A stretch of DNA of 64,000 nucleotides from Bradyrhizobium sp. CCGUVB4N (GCF_024199945.1 NZ_JANADP010000001.1:6386001-6450000); one strand, 5' to 3'; shown: positions 28,492 through 36,857, counted from the first letter of the stretch. The notes: generated by a model not told the origin, from the letters alone. A program made the numbers and translations.

Positions 28492-29361
28492 TCAACGCGC
28501 GGCCGTGCGGCCGAACAGGCCGTTCGGGCGCCAGATCAGGATCACGATCATCATGGTGTAGATCACGAAGGGCCCCATCTTCGGCACGTAATATTTGCCG
28601 GCGACGTCGCCGATGCCGAGCAGCAGCGAGGCCAAAAACGGTCCGGTGATCGAGGACGAGCCGCCGACGGTGACCACGATCAAAAAGTAGATCATGAATT
28701 TCAGCGGGAAATACGGATCGAGGCCGAGGATCTCGGCACTCAGGGCGCCACCGAGGCCTGCAAGGCCGCATCCGAAGGCGAAGGTGAAGGCGAACACCTG
28801 CGGCACGTTGATACCGAGGCCGCTCGCGGCGCGGGGATCATCGACGGCGGCGCGCAGGCGGCTGCCGAAACGGGTCTTGGCCAGCACCATCTGGAGACCG
28901 ATGGTCAGCAGGCCGCAGATCACGATGATCATCAGCCGATAGCGGCCGATGCCGACGCCGAACAGGTCGAATTGGCCCTGCAGCGCGGCCGGCAGGTTGA
29001 TGAAGACCCGCGACGAGCCCTGGATGTAGTCGACGGCCGCGACCGACATGAACGTCAGTCCGATCGTGAACAGCACCTGGTCGAGATGACTGCGCGCATA
29101 GAGATGGCGATAGAGCGTACGCTCAAGCGCAATTCCGATCGCAGCCGCGGAGACAAAGGCGAGCGGCAGCGCGGCGAAGAACGGCCACCCCATCCTGTTG
29201 ACCAGCACCATGCAGACATAGCCGCCGGCCATGGCGAAGGCGCCATGAGCGAGATTGACGAAGTTCATCAGGCCGAGCGTAACCGCGAGCCCGCAGGCCA
29301 GCACGAACAGCAGCATGCCGTAGGCAACGCCATCGAACAGGTTGGTGAGGATTGAGGTCAT
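28492..29361 (-). CDS. livH: branched-chain amino acid-type ABC transporter permease LivH
   Basis: A 289-residue permease with about eight membrane segments. It carries the LivH signature near the N-terminus (LTLGLMNFVNLAHGAFAMAG, reading VTLGL) and the family loop KTRFGSRLRAAVDDPRAAS. It follows livJ after a 74-base gap that contains a REP-like palindrome and a hairpin at the livJ stop, so its expression is probably lower than that of the binding protein. Confidence 0.92.
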   Translation of the reverse strand: MTSILTNLFDGVAYGMLLFVLACGLAVTLGLMNFVNLAHGAFAMAGGYVCMVLVNRMGWPFFAALPLAFVSAAAIGIALERTLYRHLYARSHLDQVLFTIGLTFMSVAAVDYIQGSSRVFINLPAALQGQFDLFGVGIGRYRLMIIVICGLLTIGLQMVLAKTRFGSRLRAAVDDPRAASGLGINVPQVFAFTFAFGCGLAGLGGALSAEILGLDPYFPLKFMIYFLIVVTVGGSSSITGPFLASLLLGIGDVAGKYYVPKMGPFVIYTMMIVILIWRPNGLFGRTAAR

Positions 29362-29381
29362 CGTCTCAGCTTGAAGTTAAT

Positions 29382-29438
29382 CGTCATGGCCGGAGCGCGC
29401 CAAGCGCGCCCCCGGGATGACGCGCTTTTCGCGCGTCA
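29382..29438. repeat. REP-like palindrome and hairpin between livJ and livH
   Basis: CGTCAT at 29382-29387 pairs with ATGACG at 29417-29422 around CCGG/GCGCG inner pairings, a type of extragenic palindrome common in Bradyrhizobiaceae as I recall. It is followed by GACGCGC-TTTTC-GCGCGTC at 29419-29437, which overlaps the livJ stop codon. Together they are well placed for partial termination or mRNA protection that raises LivJ relative to LivHMGF. Confidence 0.65.
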
Positions 29439-30626
29439 CTTCTTGGTCTTGCCGAGATCCTTGACGGCCTCGAAGGTCGCGAATTCGATGTTGTAGAGCT
29501 CGCCGTCGACCTTCTCGACCTTGCGGATATAGACGTTCTGGATGATGTCGCGCGTTTCCGGATCGATCGAGATCGGACCGCGCGGGCTCTCCCACTTCTG
29601 ACCCTTCATGGCTTCGACCAGCTTGGTGCCGTCGGTGTCGCCATTGGTCTTCTTCAGCGCCTCGTAGATCAGGTGGATGCCGTCATAGCCGCTCACCGCC
29701 ATGAAGCCGGGACGCGTGCCGAAGGCCTTCTTGTAGGCGGCCACGAAGTCCTTGTTCATCGGCGAGGGATGCGCCGCCGAATAGATGTGCGCGGTCACGG
29801 TGCCGAGAACGGCGTCACCCATGTTGTTGAGCAGGTCGTCGTCGGTGACGTCGCCCGGCCCGATCACCTTGATGCCGGCCTTGTCGAGGCCGCGCTCGGC
29901 ATATTGCTTCATGAAGTTGCCGCCCTGGCCCGCCGGCACGAACACGAAGATCGCGTCGGGCTTGGCATCCTTCATGCGCTGCAGGAACGGCGCGAAGTCG
30001 GGATTGGCGAGCGGCGTCTTGACCTCCTCGACCACCTCGCCGCCACCAGCGGTGAAGTGCTCCTTGAAGAAGTTGAGCGCGTCATTGCCCGGCGCGTAGT
30101 CCGAGGTCAGCGTCGCCACCTTCTTGATGCCGTTCTTCACCGCCCAGTCGCCGATGATGGTCGAGGACTGCGCGAGCGTGAAGCTGGTGCGCACGATATA
30201 GGGCGAGCGCTCGGTGATGATCGAGGTGCCGGCCGCCATCACGACTTCCGGGATCTTGGCCTGGGTCGCCAGCGGTGCCGCGGCGAGCGCCGCCGGCGTC
30301 ACGCCGAAGCCGCCGATGAAATTGACCTTGTCGTTGACGATCAGCTCCTGCGCGGCAGTCTTGGTCTTGTCCGGGATCGCGGCATCGTCCTTGACGATGA
30401 TCTCGATCTTCTTGCCGGCGATGGTGTCGCCCTTCTGCTGCATGTAGAGCTTGATCGCGTTCTCGATCTGCTTGCCGGTCGAGGCCTGCCCGCCGGTCAT
30501 CGGCAGGATCAGGCCGACCTTGACGGTGTCTTCCGCCTTGGCCGGCGCGACGGCCGCAAGGCCCGCGATGGCGGCAACCGCAGCCGCCCAAGAGACCGTT
30601 TGCGTAAACTGCTTGCGTCCGAACAT
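29436..30626 (-). CDS. periplasmic substrate-binding protein of the liv-type ABC transporter
   Basis: A 396-residue exported protein with a clear signal peptide (VSWAAAVAAIAGLAAVAPAKA, cleavage after AKA near residue 31) and the type I periplasmic binding fold of Leu/Ile/Val receptors, starting VKVGLILPMTGGQAST. ATG 30626 has a strong GGGAGGG site. It is the first gene of the livJHMGF-metE-like unit. The ligand is uncertain: proteins of this family also bind amides, aromatic acids and other compounds, and the downstream MetE-like gene hints at a methylated or sulfur compound (inference). Confidence 0.9.
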   Translation of the reverse strand: MFGRKQFTQTVSWAAAVAAIAGLAAVAPAKAEDTVKVGLILPMTGGQASTGKQIENAIKLYMQQKGDTIAGKKIEIIVKDDAAIPDKTKTAAQELIVNDKVNFIGGFGVTPAALAAAPLATQAKIPEVVMAAGTSIITERSPYIVRTSFTLAQSSTIIGDWAVKNGIKKVATLTSDYAPGNDALNFFKEHFTAGGGEVVEEVKTPLANPDFAPFLQRMKDAKPDAIFVFVPAGQGGNFMKQYAERGLDKAGIKVIGPGDVTDDDLLNNMGDAVLGTVTAHIYSAAHPSPMNKDFVAAYKKAFGTRPGFMAVSGYDGIHLIYEALKKTNGDTDGTKLVEAMKGQKWESPRGPISIDPETRDIIQNVYIRKVEKVDGELYNIEFATFEAVKDLGKTKK

Positions 30627-31158
30627 CAGATGTCCCTCCCCTTCATTCCTAACTTTTTGTGCGCCGGACCGAGTGCCCGGTCCTTGCCTCACCTTAACCC
30701 ACACACGAGCGAACTCGCGCGTCACAAGGCGTCTTTCGCGCCCTCATTGTCAATCGGACGTTTGGCGACCATTCGGCGCAAGCGGCGCGTCCCGATAACC
30801 AAGCGTGGAGTGCGAAGTCGCGGTTACGCCGGGGTAACCCGAGCACCTCGATCCTAGCCGCGTCCATTTGTACGATTGTACAAATAAAATGGACCTGTCA
30901 ACGAAAAAGCCCGGCCACCGACCAAGCCAGATTGTCGCGAGCCGATGGTGGCACTCTAGAAAGGCGAACTGCCGGGTGGATGGAGGATTTCGCCTTTCAT
31001 TTGCAGAATTTGAACATTGGCGAGCGAGGCGCCCATCTATTTCGGTATTTTGATACCCATCTCGAATAAGCCAATTTTACCTTGTTGAAGGCTACCGTTC
31101 CTGACCCGCTGGTTATCCGGCGTTTGACCATCCCCGTCCCGATTCCGGCGCCCGCACG
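30627..31158. other. intergenic region upstream of livJ, with promoter elements
   Basis: No gene is supported in these 530 bases. The livJ leader contains a hairpin (GGACCG 30666-30671 with CGGTCC 30678-30683). A perfect palindrome at 30866-30885 overlaps a possible promoter. The stretch 30950-31150 is lower in GC and probably holds the promoter of the plus-strand lipoprotein gene. Confidence 0.55.
30866..30885 (-). promoter_or_regulatory. operator-like palindrome at a candidate liv operon promoter
   Basis: ATTTGTAC and GTACAAAT are perfect 8-base arms separated by GATT. On the minus strand a TTGACA (30901-30896) and TACAAT (30880-30875) lie 15 bases apart, so the palindrome would cover the -10 element, as expected for a repressor site. 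The TTGTAC/GTACAA core resembles GntR-family operators. No regulator gene lies nearby. Distance to the livJ start is about 240 bases. Confidence 0.5.
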
Positions 31159-31425
31159 ATGTCCATGCGTTTCCATTCTCTCCTGCTACTCGTCGGGTTT
31201 GCCGCGGGCCTGTCCGGCTGCGGCACCGTCAACGAGAAGCTGTCGGCCGGTATGGGCGACTACGTCCCGCAATGGGCCGGCGGTCTGCCTGCGGACGCCC
31301 CGCCGCGACCAGGAACGCCGCAATACGATGCATGGATGAAGGAACGGGAGCAGAGACGACTACAGCCTGCAGCGACGCGCGACGACTCGAAAACCGGGCA
31401 AAGCAGGCTTGACGCCGCGCAATAG
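31159..31425 (+). CDS. small outer-surface or periplasmic lipoprotein
   Basis: An 88-residue protein with a lipoprotein signal peptide: MSMRFHSLLLLVGFAAGLSG followed by cysteine at about residue 21 (lipobox LSGC). The mature part is short, Pro-rich and charged (PRPGTPQYDAWMKEREQRRL), a pattern seen in many small rhizobial lipoproteins of unknown function. An internal ATG (31165) could also start the protein. It is 37 bases upstream of the epimerase-like gene but has no evident link to it. Confidence 0.75.
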   Translation: MSMRFHSLLLLVGFAAGLSGCGTVNEKLSAGMGDYVPQWAGGLPADAPPRPGTPQYDAWMKEREQRRLQPAATRDDSKTGQSRLDAAQ

Positions 31426-31462
31426 CGTTGCTTGTAAACGCCGGTTGAGGGTGGATTAGAGC

Positions 31463-32338
31463 ATGCAGGACGACAGCACAGGCAAGTGCACGGAATGTCT
31501 CGTGATCGGCGGCAGCGGACTTGTCGGCAGCTACCTCGTCGACCATCTCGCCCGCCGCGGCGAACGCGTGGTTGCGATGTCACGCGCTCTCCGCGAAACG
31601 GCCGGGGTGCGCTGGATCCAAGCGGACCTCCGGCACGCGGATGCGCCGACGGACCTGAACTTCACGACGCTGTACTGCACCGCCAGCGCCATCCTGCTTG
31701 CCGACGCCCTGCCTCGCCTCCTCACCCCATCCGTAAGGCGCGTGGTGGCGTTTAGCTCGACGAGCGTGTTAACTAAGCAGGACACCGAGGTCGACGAGGA
31801 GCGCGAGATGATCCGCTCGCTGACGCGGGCCGAAGAGGCGGTGGTCGCGGCCTGCGAGCGCGCGCACATCGACTGGACCATTTTGCGCCCGACTTTGATC
31901 TACGCTGAGGGACGGGACACTAACATCACACCGCTGTCGCGATTGATTCGCCGTTTCGGCTTCATGCTGCTGGTCGGGGGCGCCCCAGGACTGCGGCAGC
32001 CGGTCCACGCCGAGGATCTCGCGATCGGCGCGATTGCCGCTGCCGCGAGCCCGGCGGCCCGCAACAAGTTCTATGCGCTGCCGGGCGCCGAAACACTAAC
32101 CTATCGCGAAATGATCGGCCGGATATTCGATGGCATGCGGCGACCGCGACGACTGATCTCCGTCCCGCCCTGGCTTTGGCGCACCATCTTCGGTGCGGCG
32201 AGGCCGCTCTTCCCGACCGCGAACGTCGCTATGGGCCTGCGCATGATAAAGGACATGACCTTCGATGCGAGACCCGCAACCGAGGACTTCGGCTGGAAAG
32301 CGCGCAGCTTCCATCCGGTGTTTGATCAAGGAGACTAA
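31463..32338 (+). CDS. NAD(P)-dependent sugar epimerase/reductase-like protein
   Basis: A 291-residue extended-SDR-like protein: CLVIGGSGLVGSYLVDHL at the N-terminus, VVAFSSTSVLTKQDTEVDEE where the catalytic serine region lies, and a C-terminal domain (YALPGAETLTYREMIGRIFD). The usual YxxxK is not evident after the SSTS motif, as in several reductases of O-antigen loci. It is convergent with a sugar-1-phosphate transferase gene, only 3 bases apart. In Rhizobium etli a similar reductase/transferase pair (WreQ/WreU) makes undecaprenyl-PP-QuiNAc, so a UDP-4-keto-6-deoxy-HexNAc 4-reductase is a fair guess, not a demonstration. Confidence 0.7.
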   Translation: MQDDSTGKCTECLVIGGSGLVGSYLVDHLARRGERVVAMSRALRETAGVRWIQADLRHADAPTDLNFTTLYCTASAILLADALPRLLTPSVRRVVAFSSTSVLTKQDTEVDEEREMIRSLTRAEEAVVAACERAHIDWTILRPTLIYAEGRDTNITPLSRLIRRFGFMLLVGGAPGLRQPVHAEDLAIGAIAAAASPAARNKFYALPGAETLTYREMIGRIFDGMRRPRRLISVPPWLWRTIFGAARPLFPTANVAMGLRMIKDMTFDARPATEDFGWKARSFHPVFDQGD

Positions 32339-32341
32339 ATC

Positions 32342-32905
32342 TCAGCCGATACGTGCCACGCGATCTACGGCCATGCCGTGCCCGCGCAACGTTGCCCAGA
32401 GCAGCTTCAGGTCTCCCAGCAGGCTTCTGCTGTTGACATACTGGGCATCAACCTCCGCTAGCCGCTCCGGCTCCGACATGTCAATGTCGTTGACCTGGGC
32501 AAGGCCGGTGATGCCGGGGTACACATTGAACACACCCAGCCGGCGCCTTGCTTCGACCAACGCTGTCTGCGACGGCAGGCACGGTCGCGGCCCGACCAAG
32601 CTCATTTGACCGGCTAGCACATTGCACAATTGCGGAAGTTCATCGATCTTGAAGCGCCGAAGATATTCACCGAGAGGCGTGACCGAGGAGGCCTGCACCT
32701 CGTGGGTGGGCAGCTCGCAGGTGCCAATGTACATTGTCCTCAGCTTATAGCAGGTGAACGGCTCGGCGTTCCTGCCGATCCGAACTTGCGCAAAGATCGC
32801 CGGTCCCGTTGACTGCAGCCGGATCAAGATGATGATCATCAGCAGGATCGGCCAGAACATCAGCAGGAACGCCGCACTGACGAGTATGTCGAACAGCCTC
32901 TTCAT
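32342..32905 (-). CDS. undecaprenyl-phosphate sugar-1-phosphate transferase (initiating glycosyltransferase)
   Basis: A 187-residue monotopic phosphoglycosyltransferase of the bacterial sugar transferase family (PglC/WcaJ catalytic domain size). It has an N-terminal membrane helix (VSAAFLLMFWPILLMIIILI), the KLRTMY motif, the RFKIDELPQLCNVLAGQMS segment with the catalytic Asp-Glu, VGPRPCLPSQ and YPGITGLAQVN. Such enzymes start O-antigen or EPS repeat units by moving a sugar phosphate from a nucleotide sugar to undecaprenyl phosphate in the inner membrane. The transferred sugar is unknown; the adjacent reductase gene suggests QuiNAc or FucNAc. It may be co-transcribed with the upstream Nudix and FGGY genes. 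Confidence 0.9.
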   Translation of the reverse strand: MKRLFDILVSAAFLLMFWPILLMIIILIRLQSTGPAIFAQVRIGRNAEPFTCYKLRTMYIGTCELPTHEVQASSVTPLGEYLRRFKIDELPQLCNVLAGQMSLVGPRPCLPSQTALVEARRRLGVFNVYPGITGLAQVNDIDMSEPERLAEVDAQYVNSRSLLGDLKLLWATLRGHGMAVDRVARIG

Positions 32906-32990
32906 CTCTTACTGTCATCTCTCACGCGTTCCGCCCTTTCCTTCCGATCCATCTGGCGCGCATGGACAATCGGGACCAGATCGATCGCAG

Positions 32991-33488
32991 CTACCGCTTT
33001 CCTTCGAGCCAGTCTCTATAAAATAGCTGGGCCGGATAAAAATCCTTCGGCAGGCCCTCGATCCAGCTCAGCGCGCCGTTCGCGGGTCGGCCCTCACCTG
33101 AATGCATCCGCACCGGGTCGAGCTCGCTGGTCAGACTGCAACGATACAACAGCGAGATGAAGTGGCCGCGGTCATGTTCGCGGAGCTCGGCAATGTTGCA
33201 AGGCGCCGCGTCGCTCTCGACAGTCGCGCCGATCTCCACACGCGCCACCGCATCGATCCGCGACTGGAATTCTTCGCGGAAGCGGATGATGCCGCCGGGA
33301 ATGTGCCAGCCGGTGTCGTATTCATCTTCGCGCCAGGCGAGCAGCGTGCGTCCGTTGCGCTGAATCAACAGGTCGACGTTGATTAGCGGCGTCACCTTGC
33401 GAATGAAATGAAAGACCTCGTCGGACAAGCCCTTGCGCGGGTCTCTCATCTTCGCGAGCACGTTCTCAAGATCGACTTTGGCAGTCAT
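32991..33488 (-). CDS. Nudix hydrolase, GDP-mannose mannosyl hydrolase-like
   Basis: A 165-residue Nudix-fold protein. The Nudix region reads WHIPGGIIRFREEFQSRIDA then VARVEIGATV; it keeps the glycines and some glutamates but departs from the REUxEExGU core, as does GDP-mannose mannosyl hydrolase (Gmm), which cuts at the sugar C1 rather than the diphosphate. INVDLLIQRNGRTLLAWRED and the late PKDFYPAQLFYRDWL are also Gmm-like. ATG 33488 has AAGGAG upstream and is preferred over 33512. It lies 24 bases after the FGGY kinase gene, so they are co-transcribed. It may remove a nucleotide sugar or control precursor levels; the substrate is inferred. Confidence 0.75.
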   Translation of the reverse strand: MTAKVDLENVLAKMRDPRKGLSDEVFHFIRKVTPLINVDLLIQRNGRTLLAWREDEYDTGWHIPGGIIRFREEFQSRIDAVARVEIGATVESDAAPCNIAELREHDRGHFISLLYRCSLTSELDPVRMHSGEGRPANGALSWIEGLPKDFYPAQLFYRDWLEGKR

Positions 33489-33512
33489 CGGGAGCTCCTT
33501 AACGACGGGCAA

Positions 33513-34850
33513 TCAACTGGCAGGCGTGTGGGCTCGCGACAAAGCCAGCAGTCCATCGAGCGTTTCCTCTCCGCTGGCGGTCTCGGCGAGGCGCGGCGTT
33601 CGACCACTCAGCGCTGCGAGCACCGGCAAGATGAATTGAGCGCGCCGGCTAAGGCCTCCCGAAACAAGAACGGTCTGCTCATGTCGGTCCGGATCGAGAT
33701 GATCCATCGCCAGAATATACTGGGCGAGCCAGGCCTTGGCGATTGCGGACATGACGGCTCGCGCTGAGAGGCCGCCCTCCCTGATGGCACTGATTGCGCC
33801 GCCGCCACGATAGCGCCAGGCCGCCTCGAACACGTTCAGGTCGACATCGAGCGCCGCCTCCAGCACCTCGGCCGCCGACAGCTCGGCAAACTGACTCCAG
33901 AAGAAAGGCTTGCCACCGCCGAGCACAGCGCTTCCGTCCAAGAGCTCCGCGAAGACGCTCAGCGCGCGACCGGATGGGATGAAAGGGATGGCCGCGAACT
34001 CGGCACCATCGGCTCCTGGACGCCGCTCGACGTCGGGCGGGATGGTAGCCGTCTTGAACAGGACCTGCGACCCCGTGCCGAGATTGATGACCACCTTCGC
34101 GACTTTCGGGAAGCCCGTGCCTGCCGCAGTGGATTGTACATCGCCTAGACATCCAAACACCGGTAAGTCAAGACCAGCGAGGCGAATGCGGCCAGCCATC
34201 TCACCCATCGGCACGATCCGAGACTTGGCGATGTCGAATTCACCGAGCCCCGCCAATGCGGCGAGTTGGGGCGACCAGCTGCGCCGCGTCAGATCGTAGA
34301 GGCCGGTGCCGGCCGCCATCGACACGTGGACTCCAGGATCACGCTCGCCGCCCCGCCACAGCAGCCAGTCCGGCAACGTGAAGATCCTGAACCGCTCGGC
34401 CAGACGGCGGTGGGCCGCAAGATGCGCCAGGGACGACACCGGCAAACCCGGTCGAACGCGCATGCCGGTCAGCGACAGCAATCGTTCTGACGAGGCGCTG
34501 ATGCGATCAAAGATCGAGGAACCCGACGCATCGGTTGAGGACGCACGTCCGTCACGCCAGCTGATATAGGGGGTCACAGGCAGGCCTGCGGCGTCGGCGA
34601 CGATGACACCGTGCAGCTCGGAGCAGAGCCAGAGCGCCGCGACCTTCGGATGCCTGCTCGCGAGGGCGCCCGCCGTCGCCTCGAGCGCGGCCCAATAGCC
34701 CTCGGGAGATATCTCCACCTCGCCTGCGGGACCAAAGCTCGGGACTGGCGAGGCGGTCTGGGCTTCGTCCAGGACCTTGTATGATCCCGTGGAAACCACT
34801 ACAGATTTCACGCGGCTGGTTCCGAAATCGACGAGCAGAATGTCAGCCAT
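33513..34850 (-). CDS. FGGY-family carbohydrate kinase
   Basis: A 445-residue kinase of the FGGY family (actin-like ATPase fold). The phosphate-1 motif is ILLVDFGTSRVKSVVVSTG, the middle shows ISWRDGRASS, and the ATP-binding domain has VVINLGTGSQVLF and TVLVSGGLSRRAQF. Family members phosphorylate open-chain sugars or polyols (xylulose, glycerol, ribulose, erythritol, heptose-type). The substrate is not predictable. ATG 34850 gives the standard N-terminus. The gene is divergent from rfbF across 136 bases containing a palindrome, and is followed by a Nudix hydrolase. A role in supplying a phosphorylated building block to the CDP-sugar pathway is inference. Confidence 0.83.
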   Translation of the reverse strand: MADILLVDFGTSRVKSVVVSTGSYKVLDEAQTASPVPSFGPAGEVEISPEGYWAALEATAGALASRHPKVAALWLCSELHGVIVADAAGLPVTPYISWRDGRASSTDASGSSIFDRISASSERLLSLTGMRVRPGLPVSSLAHLAAHRRLAERFRIFTLPDWLLWRGGERDPGVHVSMAAGTGLYDLTRRSWSPQLAALAGLGEFDIAKSRIVPMGEMAGRIRLAGLDLPVFGCLGDVQSTAAGTGFPKVAKVVINLGTGSQVLFKTATIPPDVERRPGADGAEFAAIPFIPSGRALSVFAELLDGSAVLGGGKPFFWSQFAELSAAEVLEAALDVDLNVFEAAWRYRGGGAISAIREGGLSARAVMSAIAKAWLAQYILAMDHLDPDRHEQTVLVSGGLSRRAQFILPVLAALSGRTPRLAETASGEETLDGLLALSRAHTPAS

Positions 34851-34906
34851 TGGGCACCTCTTCGATCTGTACCATCCCTGAACATTTCGATAGGACGATT
34901 GAGGAC

Positions 34907-34924
34907 ATTGCAAGGCTTTGCAAT
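34907..34924. promoter_or_regulatory. palindrome in the divergent promoter region of the FGGY and rfbF operons
   Basis: ATTGCAA and TTGCAAT are perfect 7-base arms separated by GGCT. The site is 56 bases before the FGGY start and 62 bases before the rfbF start, near the centre of the divergent region, and could bind one dimeric regulator controlling both operons. No regulator gene is adjacent, so the role is inferred from position and symmetry alone. Confidence 0.4.
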
Positions 34925-34986
34925 CGGGCAGCCTTGCAGAGTCAGGACGGCAGACGAATTGGTTCACACATGAGAGGTCTTCTCAG

Positions 34987-35754
34987 ATGAAGGTCGTGCT
35001 TCTTGCAGGCGGTCTTGGCACTCGTATCTCAGAAGAATCCGCGCTGCGGCCGAAGCCGATGATCGAAATCGGAGGACGGCCGATCCTCTGGCATATCATG
35101 AAAATTTACCTCGCGCATGGTCTCCGCGACTTCGTCGTTTGCTGCGGTTACAAGGGGTACATGATCAAGGAGTACTTCGCAAACTACGCGCTGCACATGT
35201 CCGACGTGACCTTCGACATGGAGACCAACTCCATTGAGGTGCATCAGAAGAAGGCCGAGCCGTGGCGCGTCACGCTGGTGGATACCGGCGAGTCGACCAA
35301 CACCGGCGGACGGTTGAAGCGCATCTCCGATTACGTGCAGGAAGACTTCTGCATGACGTATGGCGACGGCGTCGGCTCGATCAACATCACCGAGCTGCTC
35401 GCCTTCCACCGCCAGCACGGCAAGCTCGCGACAATGACCGCGACGCAGCCTCCCGGCCGCTTCGGCGCCGTGAAGATCGAGGATCATACGGTGACGTCGT
35501 TCCTCGAAAAGCCCACGGGCGACGGCGCCTGGATCAATGGCGGCTTCTTCGTGCTATCGCCGAAGACGCTGGAGCTGATCGAGGGCGACAGCACGATCTG
35601 GGAGCGGGAACCGCTCGAAACGCTGGCACGCAGCGGTCAATTGCAGGCATTCTTCCATCGTGACTTCTGGCAGCCGATGGACACACTGCGCGACAAGAAC
35701 CACCTTGAGGAACTCTGGCAGTCTGGCAAGGCTCCCTGGAAGGTCTGGTCGTGA
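34987..35754 (+). CDS. rfbF: glucose-1-phosphate cytidylyltransferase
   Basis: A 255-residue nucleotidyltransferase that makes CDP-glucose from CTP and glucose-1-phosphate, the entry to CDP-3,6-dideoxyhexose and related sugars. It starts MKVVLLAGGLGTRISEE, with the uridylyl/cytidylyltransferase signature LRPKPMIEIGGRPILWHIMK, and has MTYGDGVGSINI and INGGFFVLSPKTLELI, all characteristic of RfbF. ATG 34987 is the first codon of this conserved N-terminus. It is the first gene of a 12-gene operon and overlaps rfbG by 4 bases. Confidence 0.95.
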   Translation: MKVVLLAGGLGTRISEESALRPKPMIEIGGRPILWHIMKIYLAHGLRDFVVCCGYKGYMIKEYFANYALHMSDVTFDMETNSIEVHQKKAEPWRVTLVDTGESTNTGGRLKRISDYVQEDFCMTYGDGVGSINITELLAFHRQHGKLATMTATQPPGRFGAVKIEDHTVTSFLEKPTGDGAWINGGFFVLSPKTLELIEGDSTIWEREPLETLARSGQLQAFFHRDFWQPMDTLRDKNHLEELWQSGKAPWKVWS

Positions 35755-36833
35755 CTCCGCGCGAATTCTGGGCGGGCCGCCGCGTCTTCCTGACGGGCCA
35801 TACCGGCTTCAAGGGAAGCTGGCTGTCAATCTGGCTGAAGGACCTCGGCGCGAACCTCACCGGATTTGCGTTACCGGCGCCGACCAAGCCGAGCCTGTTC
35901 GAAGCGGCAGACGTTGCGTCCGGGATGAATTCGATCATCGGCGACATCCGCGATGCGGATACGCTTATCAACGCGATGCGCGATGCGCGGCCGGAAGTCG
36001 TTATCCACATGGCGGCGCAGCCGATCGTGCGGCTGTCGTACGAGCAACCGATCGAAACCTATTCGACCAATGTGATGGGCCTCGTTCATATGTTCGAGGC
36101 CGTGCGCAAGTCGCCGGGCGTGCGGGCCGTGGTCAACGTCACCAGCGACAAGTGCTATGAGAACAAGGAATGGGTTTGGGGATACCGCGAGACCGAAGCG
36201 ATGGGCGGTCACGATCCCTACAGCAGCAGTAAGGGCTGCGCCGAGCTCGTCACCACGGCCTATCGCCGCTCGTTCTTCAATCCAGACACCTACAACCAGC
36301 ACCGCGTCGCGCTGGCCAGCGCGCGCGCGGGTAACGTCATCGGCGGCGGCGACTGGGCGCGTGACCGACTCATTCCCGACATCATGCGCGCCATCGAAGC
36401 GAAGCAGCTGGTGCGGATCCGCAATCCGCATGCGATCCGTCCCTGGCAGCACGTGCTGGAGCCGCTCAGCGGATATCTGAATCTGGCGCAAAAACTGTTC
36501 GAGGCGGGGCCGGCCTTTGCCGAAGGCTGGAACTTTGGGCCGTCCGAGACCGATGCACGCCCGGTGCAATGGATCGTCGAACATCTGACACAAATGTGGG
36601 GCGATGGTGCGGGCTGGCAGCTCGATCAGCAGGACAATCCACTGCACGAGGCGCACTATCTGAAGCTGGATTGCTCCAAGGCCCGGTCGGAACTTGGATG
36701 GAAGCCGATCTGGAGCCTGGAACAGGCGCTCAGCCGGATCGCAGATTGGCACAAGGTGGCTTTACAGGGTGGTAGTGCGTATGCCAAGACACTCGCGCAA
36801 GTGCGGGATTATCAGGAAGAGCTTGGGTTCTAG
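35751..36833 (+). CDS. rfbG: CDP-glucose 4,6-dehydratase
   Basis: A 360-residue extended SDR that converts CDP-glucose to CDP-4-keto-6-deoxyglucose. The NAD motif is LTGHTGFKGSWLSIWL, the catalytic Y-K pair lies in DPYSSSKGCAELV (Tyr near 157), and VTSDKCYENKEWVWGYRE is an RfbG-type motif. The start is a GTG overlapping the rfbF stop (GTGA). The product is the branch point for tyvelose, abequose, yersiniose and ascarylose pathways; the genes that follow are not the usual E1/E3 dideoxysugar set (no RfbH-like PLP/iron-sulfur enzyme in the window). Confidence 0.95.
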   Translation: MTPREFWAGRRVFLTGHTGFKGSWLSIWLKDLGANLTGFALPAPTKPSLFEAADVASGMNSIIGDIRDADTLINAMRDARPEVVIHMAAQPIVRLSYEQPIETYSTNVMGLVHMFEAVRKSPGVRAVVNVTSDKCYENKEWVWGYRETEAMGGHDPYSSSKGCAELVTTAYRRSFFNPDTYNQHRVALASARAGNVIGGGDWARDRLIPDIMRAIEAKQLVRIRNPHAIRPWQHVLEPLSGYLNLAQKLFEAGPAFAEGWNFGPSETDARPVQWIVEHLTQMWGDGAGWQLDQQDNPLHEAHYLKLDCSKARSELGWKPIWSLEQALSRIADWHKVALQGGSAYAKTLAQVRDYQEELGF

Positions 36834-36857
36834 GCTTCGATTGCGTCGGGGAAAATC

